From positions 1-9,410 of the forward strand of contig JAKEHZ010000087.1 in assembly GCA_022614735.1 (NCBI GenBank): a stretch of 9,410 nt of DNA, given 5' to 3'. Both the position numbers and the translations under genes were made by a program. Of this stretch, positions 6,418-9,410 are shown piece after piece (position 1 is the first letter of the stretch; every line of letters starts with the position of its first letter). The DNA is from Acidobacteriota bacterium (GTDB lineage: Bacteria > Acidobacteriota > Blastocatellia > RBC074). The notes under the pieces were generated by a model. The model ran no database searches. It had not been told where the DNA came from and was given only the letters and a program-made list of their open reading frames with translations.

Positions 6418-7848
6418 ATGAAACCCCAATACCGATCCCAAGAAGATGAACAAGCCGGTCAGATCTCCCGCCGATGGTTCATTGAGCAATGTGGCGTTGG
6501 AATGGGCGCACTGGCGCTCAATCACCTGCTGGCAGATTCGGGTTACGCACAGCAAGCGAACAACCCGCTTGCGGTCAAGAAACCGCACCATGCGCCGAAA
6601 GCTAAGAACGTCATCTTTCTTTTTATGGCCGGCGGGCCGAGCCATATGGAGCTATTCGACTATAAGCCACAGCTGGCGAAGTTTGATGGGACCCTGCCGC
6701 CGCCGGACTTGATCAAAGGCTATCGCGCAGCGTTTATCAACCCGAGCTCCAAACTGCTTGGTCCAAAATTCAAATTCAGCAAGTATGGTCAGTGCGGAGC
6801 GGAGCTTTCTGAATTGCTGCCTTATACCGCTCAGATCGTCGACGACATCGCCATCGTGAAATCTATGGTGACGGATGCATTCAATCACGCGCCCGGGCAA
6901 TTGATGATGAATACCGGCTCGATAATCTTCGGGCGGCCGAGCATGGGATCGTGGGTGATTTACGGCCTGGGCAGCGAGGCTGAAGATTTGCCCGCGTTCG
7001 TCGTCTTCAGCACAGGCAGCAAGGGGCCCAGCGGCGGCAACAGTTGCTGGGGGAGCGGGTTCTTGCCGACAGTCTATCAGGGCGTGCAGTTCCGCAACAT
7101 CGGAGATCCGGTGCTCTATTTGTCAAACCCGCGCGGCGTTGATGGGAAGCTGCAGCGCGATTCACTCGATGTTATCAGCAAGCTCAACAAGATGCGCCTG
7201 GATGTCGTGGGTGACCCCGAAATAGCCACGCGTATCAACTCCTATGAGATGGCCTTCAAGATGCAATCCAGCGCACCTGAACTGATGGACATCTCGAAAG
7301 AGCCAAAACAGATTCTCGAAATGTATGGCGCGGAGCCCGGTAAGCCTTCATTCGCTAACACTGTTTTGATGGCGCGCAGGCTGATCGAACGTGGTGTGCG
7401 GTTTGTTCAGATTTATCACGAAGCCTGGGATCAACACGGCAGCCTCGTCAAGGATATTACCAAGAACTGCAAAGACACCGACCAGGCGTGCGCGGCGTTG
7501 ATCAAAGATCTCAAACAGCGCGGGATGCTAAAGGACACTTTGGTGGTCTGGGGCGGCGAGTTTGGCCGCACGCCGATGGTACAGGGCGGCGACGATGGAC
7601 GAGATCATCATCCAAATGCTTTTACGATATGGTTGACTGGTGGCGGCGTCAAACCCGGCATTACCATTGGCGAGACCGATGATATCGGTTTCAATGTCGT
7701 GAAAGACCGTGTCCATGTTCACGACCTGCAAGCAACGATTCTCCATCTGCTCGGATTCGATCACGAGAAACTGACTTATCGCTTCCAGGGACGGGATTTT
7801 AGATTGACCGATGTGCACGGCATGCTGGTCGAGAAGCTGTTAGCTTGA
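6418..7848 (+). CDS. DUF1501 family exported protein (476 aa)
   Basis: The ATG follows a strong gaggag Shine-Dalgarno site at 8-base spacing. The N-terminus has a twin-arginine-like motif SRRWFI (17-22 or so, S-R-R-x-F-I), followed by a hydrophobic stretch (25-38) and a likely cleavage region near GYAQQ (42-46), so export folded through Tat is likely. The DUF1501 body carries NVIFLFMAGGPSHMELFD (64-81), VTDAFNHAPG (151-160), AWDQHG (336-341), VVWGGEFGRTP (376-386) and GRDHHP (394-399). Length is normal for the family. DUF1501 belongs to the alkaline phosphatase/sulfatase-like fold group, and the conserved Asp/His/Glu residues are plausible metal ligands, but no catalysed reaction is known. 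It is the second gene of a probable two-gene operon with the DUF1549/DUF1553 protein upstream and ends 14 bases before a perfect 40-bp inverted repeat. Tat export suggests it folds or loads a cofactor in the cytoplasm, unlike its Sec-exported partner. Confidence 0.93.
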   Translation: MKPQYRSQEDEQAGQISRRWFIEQCGVGMGALALNHLLADSGYAQQANNPLAVKKPHHAPKAKNVIFLFMAGGPSHMELFDYKPQLAKFDGTLPPPDLIKGYRAAFINPSSKLLGPKFKFSKYGQCGAELSELLPYTAQIVDDIAIVKSMVTDAFNHAPGQLMMNTGSIIFGRPSMGSWVIYGLGSEAEDLPAFVVFSTGSKGPSGGNSCWGSGFLPTVYQGVQFRNIGDPVLYLSNPRGVDGKLQRDSLDVISKLNKMRLDVVGDPEIATRINSYEMAFKMQSSAPELMDISKEPKQILEMYGAEPGKPSFANTVLMARRLIERGVRFVQIYHEAWDQHGSLVKDITKNCKDTDQACAALIKDLKQRGMLKDTLVVWGGEFGRTPMVQGGDDGRDHHPNAFTIWLTGGGVKPGITIGETDDIGFNVVKDRVHVHDLQATILHLLGFDHEKLTYRFQGRDFRLTDVHGMLVEKLLA

Positions 7849-7862
7849 ATACGGAATTAAGG

Positions 7863-7952
7863 GAGAATACGAAACAAACGAAATAAACGAAACAAACGAA
7901 AAATTTCTGATCTTTTCGTTTGTTTCGTTTATTTCGTTTGTTTCGTATTCTC
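7863..7952. terminator. Perfect 40-bp inverted repeat between convergent genes, probable bidirectional terminator
   Basis: Bases 7863-7902 and 7913-7952 are perfect reverse complements over 40 bp with a 10-base loop (atttctgatc). Each arm is a tandem repeat of a 9-base unit: cgaaacaaa, cgaaataaa, cgaaacaaa, then cgaaa. It lies 14 bases after the stop of the DUF1501 gene and 8 bases beyond the stop of the convergent minus-strand gene, so it would sit at the 3' end of both transcripts. It lacks a G/C-rich stem and a trailing T-run, so it is not a textbook intrinsic terminator. The shared stem could protect or stop both messages, and the DNA could extrude a cruciform. The terminator role is inferred from position. 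Confidence 0.75.
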
Positions 7953-7960
7953 TCCTGCTT

Positions 7961-9286
7961 TCACTTCTCTTTATTTGCCGTGTCAGTGCCGCGAATAGCA
8001 ATGCCTTTCTTGACCTTCACATTGAGGTTTTCATCCACCGCTTCGTAAAAGATGCGGCCCTGCATCATCTCATCCGTAGTCTTCTCGCCCCACCCTATTG
8101 TTTTGGACGGATCAGGGTTGAATTTGTTCTTTGGGCTATTGTCGTAGGTGCCGGTGAATTCGACCTTTGTGCCTTTCGGCACGCGCAGAGGCTCTGTCAG
8201 CAGATATGTTCTCTGCCAGTTGAAATTGTACCGCGGCACTTCAAGAGCAACTTCCTGCTTTCCATCGGGATATGTCAGCTTCATCACATAGGATTTGCCG
8301 CGCAGGTGCATATGCACATGAAAGAATCTGATCAGAGCATCAGTCTCGAGAGTCTTGGTTGCAGTGAGCGTGTAGTTCGGATCGCCAGCTGGAATCTCAA
8401 GGTCTCGACGATCGCCAAATAATATTTTTATGTGCTTCTTGATCAATCCATCGGCAAAGTAGATTCCCACTGAAGTCTGATCAGTAGATTCTTGGCCGGT
8501 TGGCGCATAGTGAATCTGAATACCCAGCCGCATTCCCTTCGGAATCTTTACACCAGTTCCTTCGGCCAGCAAGACAGATTGAACTCCTGGCGCCCAACCA
8601 GCGAGCATCACTATGCCGCGTGCCCCTAGCTCGAAATCGCCCGTGATGAAACCTTCGGCAGGAGCTTTGAACATTGGCGGAACGACATGTGTGTTGGCGT
8701 GATGCACTACCTTGTAATTGCCCGGACGGGTATCAACCGCGCGGATCCACGTGTCCTCAGGGAAAACGTAATCGAAAACGAAAAATACGTATTGATCCTT
8801 ATCGCTCGCACTGACTGTGTAGGGCTGCTTCACCTTGACTATCAAGTCTGGGTCACCGTGCGCCCATTTGCTCTTCCATTCGCGCGGCGGAGGCATATCT
8901 TTCAGTAGGCCTTTCGGCGAACCATCATCAACCCATCGGGTGATCATCGTAATTTCATCTTCAGTCAAACGAGGATCGTCCCGGTAACGTCCAATCGGAC
9001 CGACAGCATGGAATGGCGGCATCTCGCGACTGATGACCTTTTCGCAAATTGCTCGCGCCCAGGGCCGCACTTCTTCGTAAGTGGCCAACGGCATCGGCGC
9101 AACCCCGCCTTGACGATGGCATTCTTCGCATCGATTTTGGAAGATCGGAGCGATCTGTTTGGTGAAAGTGATAGCGCCCTTGTCTTTTTCCGACGCAGTC
9201 TTGCCGGATACGGACATATGTAAGTTGTAAGCGTATGAGCAAACACAAACCGCTACGAAAAGGATCAGACTTTTCATCTTCCTCAT
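7961..9286 (-). CDS. Exported cytochrome c fused to PHM-like copper monooxygenase (441 aa)
   Basis: A Sec-type signal peptide (about 1-20) is followed by a cytochrome c domain (38-130) with CEECH at 53-57 and EMPPFHA (88-94), whose Met89 is a plausible axial ligand. Residues about 145-425 resemble the two copper type II ascorbate-dependent monooxygenase domains of peptidylglycine hydroxylating and dopamine beta-monooxygenases. VVHHANTH gives H195/H196 and LGIQIHY gives H259 for the first copper (PHM H107, H108, H172). FFHVHMH gives H323/H325 and TDEM gives M407 for the second (PHM H242, H244, M314). A Shine-Dalgarno site aagga (complement of 9295-9299) lies 8 bases before the first ATG and favours it over the ATG three codons later. 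Expected chemistry is O2-dependent hydroxylation in the periplasm, with the heme possibly supplying electrons. The substrate is unknown. Cysteines 14 and 16 do not form a good lipobox. The motif alignment is from memory of the PHM sequence. Confidence 0.88.
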   Translation of the reverse strand: MRKMKSLILFVAVCVCSYAYNLHMSVSGKTASEKDKGAITFTKQIAPIFQNRCEECHRQGGVAPMPLATYEEVRPWARAICEKVISREMPPFHAVGPIGRYRDDPRLTEDEITMITRWVDDGSPKGLLKDMPPPREWKSKWAHGDPDLIVKVKQPYTVSASDKDQYVFFVFDYVFPEDTWIRAVDTRPGNYKVVHHANTHVVPPMFKAPAEGFITGDFELGARGIVMLAGWAPGVQSVLLAEGTGVKIPKGMRLGIQIHYAPTGQESTDQTSVGIYFADGLIKKHIKILFGDRRDLEIPAGDPNYTLTATKTLETDALIRFFHVHMHLRGKSYVMKLTYPDGKQEVALEVPRYNFNWQRTYLLTEPLRVPKGTKVEFTGTYDNSPKNKFNPDPSKTIGWGEKTTDEMMQGRIFYEAVDENLNVKVKKGIAIRGTDTANKEK

Positions 9287-9410
9287 CTTCTATTTCCTTT
9301 CTGCGAGAACGATTCGATCAAGTTCTAACACAACACTATCCCAAATTTCCAGGGACCAAAATCCTCATAAGTGGATGAGTTTCATGCATGCACTTATTTG
9401 ATAAAGTCCA
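9287..9410 (-). promoter_or_regulatory. Upstream region of the heme-copper monooxygenase gene
   Basis: This stretch holds the Shine-Dalgarno site noted for the gene and presumably its promoter, but no convincing -35/-10 pair was seen. A 7-bp inverted repeat, ataagtg (9367-9373) with cacttat (9391-9397), spaced by 17 bases and enclosing the self-complementary catgcatg (9383-9390), could be an operator. The window ends here, so the upstream neighbour is not visible. Confidence 0.3.

Noticed and set aside
9226..9286. Lipoprotein signal in the monooxygenase fusion (Cys14 or Cys16)
   Set aside because: The residues before each cysteine are valine where Gly, Ala or Ser is expected, so it reads as an ordinary Sec signal.

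Overview
This window looks like a chromosomal segment of an environmental Gram-negative bacterium. Acidobacteriota (for example the Blastocatellia or Solibacter groups) is the best guess, with Planctomycetota or Verrucomicrobiota as alternatives. The reasons are the pairing of PSCyt1/DUF1549/DUF1553 proteins with a DUF1501 protein, a c-type cytochrome fused to a PHM-like copper monooxygenase, and an unusual load of small dispersed repeats. The phylum call is inference from gene families and remembered repeat styles, not from a marker gene. There is no rRNA, tRNA, transposase, integrase or CRISPR array.

Layout. Bases 1-319 are non-coding and packed with REP-like palindromes and a degenerate heptamer repeat. 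Bases 320-2851 (minus) encode an exported diheme-type PSCyt1-DUF1549-DUF1553 protein. A 338-base divergent intergenic region follows, with back-to-back promoter-like sequences and a long imperfect palindrome. Bases 3190-6354 (plus) encode a second, larger PSCyt1-DUF1549-DUF1553 protein with an extra central domain. It is followed after 63 bases by 6418-7848 (plus), a Tat-exported DUF1501 protein in the same probable operon. A perfect 40-bp inverted repeat (7863-7952) separates this operon from the convergent gene at 7961-9286 (minus), an exported cytochrome c fused to a copper type II monooxygenase-like module that keeps all six expected copper ligands. Bases 9287-9410 hold the upstream region of that last gene.

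How the genes may work together. All four proteins carry export signals and three carry CxxCH heme motifs, five motifs in total. The locus therefore reads as an extracytoplasmic redox island: two heme-bearing DUF1549/DUF1553 proteins, one of them paired with a DUF1501 protein related to the alkaline phosphatase/sulfatase superfamily, and a heme-copper monooxygenase. The molecular functions of the DUF1549/DUF1553/DUF1501 families are not established, so a shared substrate is a hypothesis. The most notable observations are the heme-fed copper monooxygenase architecture, the 40-bp perfect hairpin built from 9-mer repeats, a shared sequence linking that hairpin to the DUF1501 leader, and an in-frame copy of a dispersed repeat inside a protein linker.
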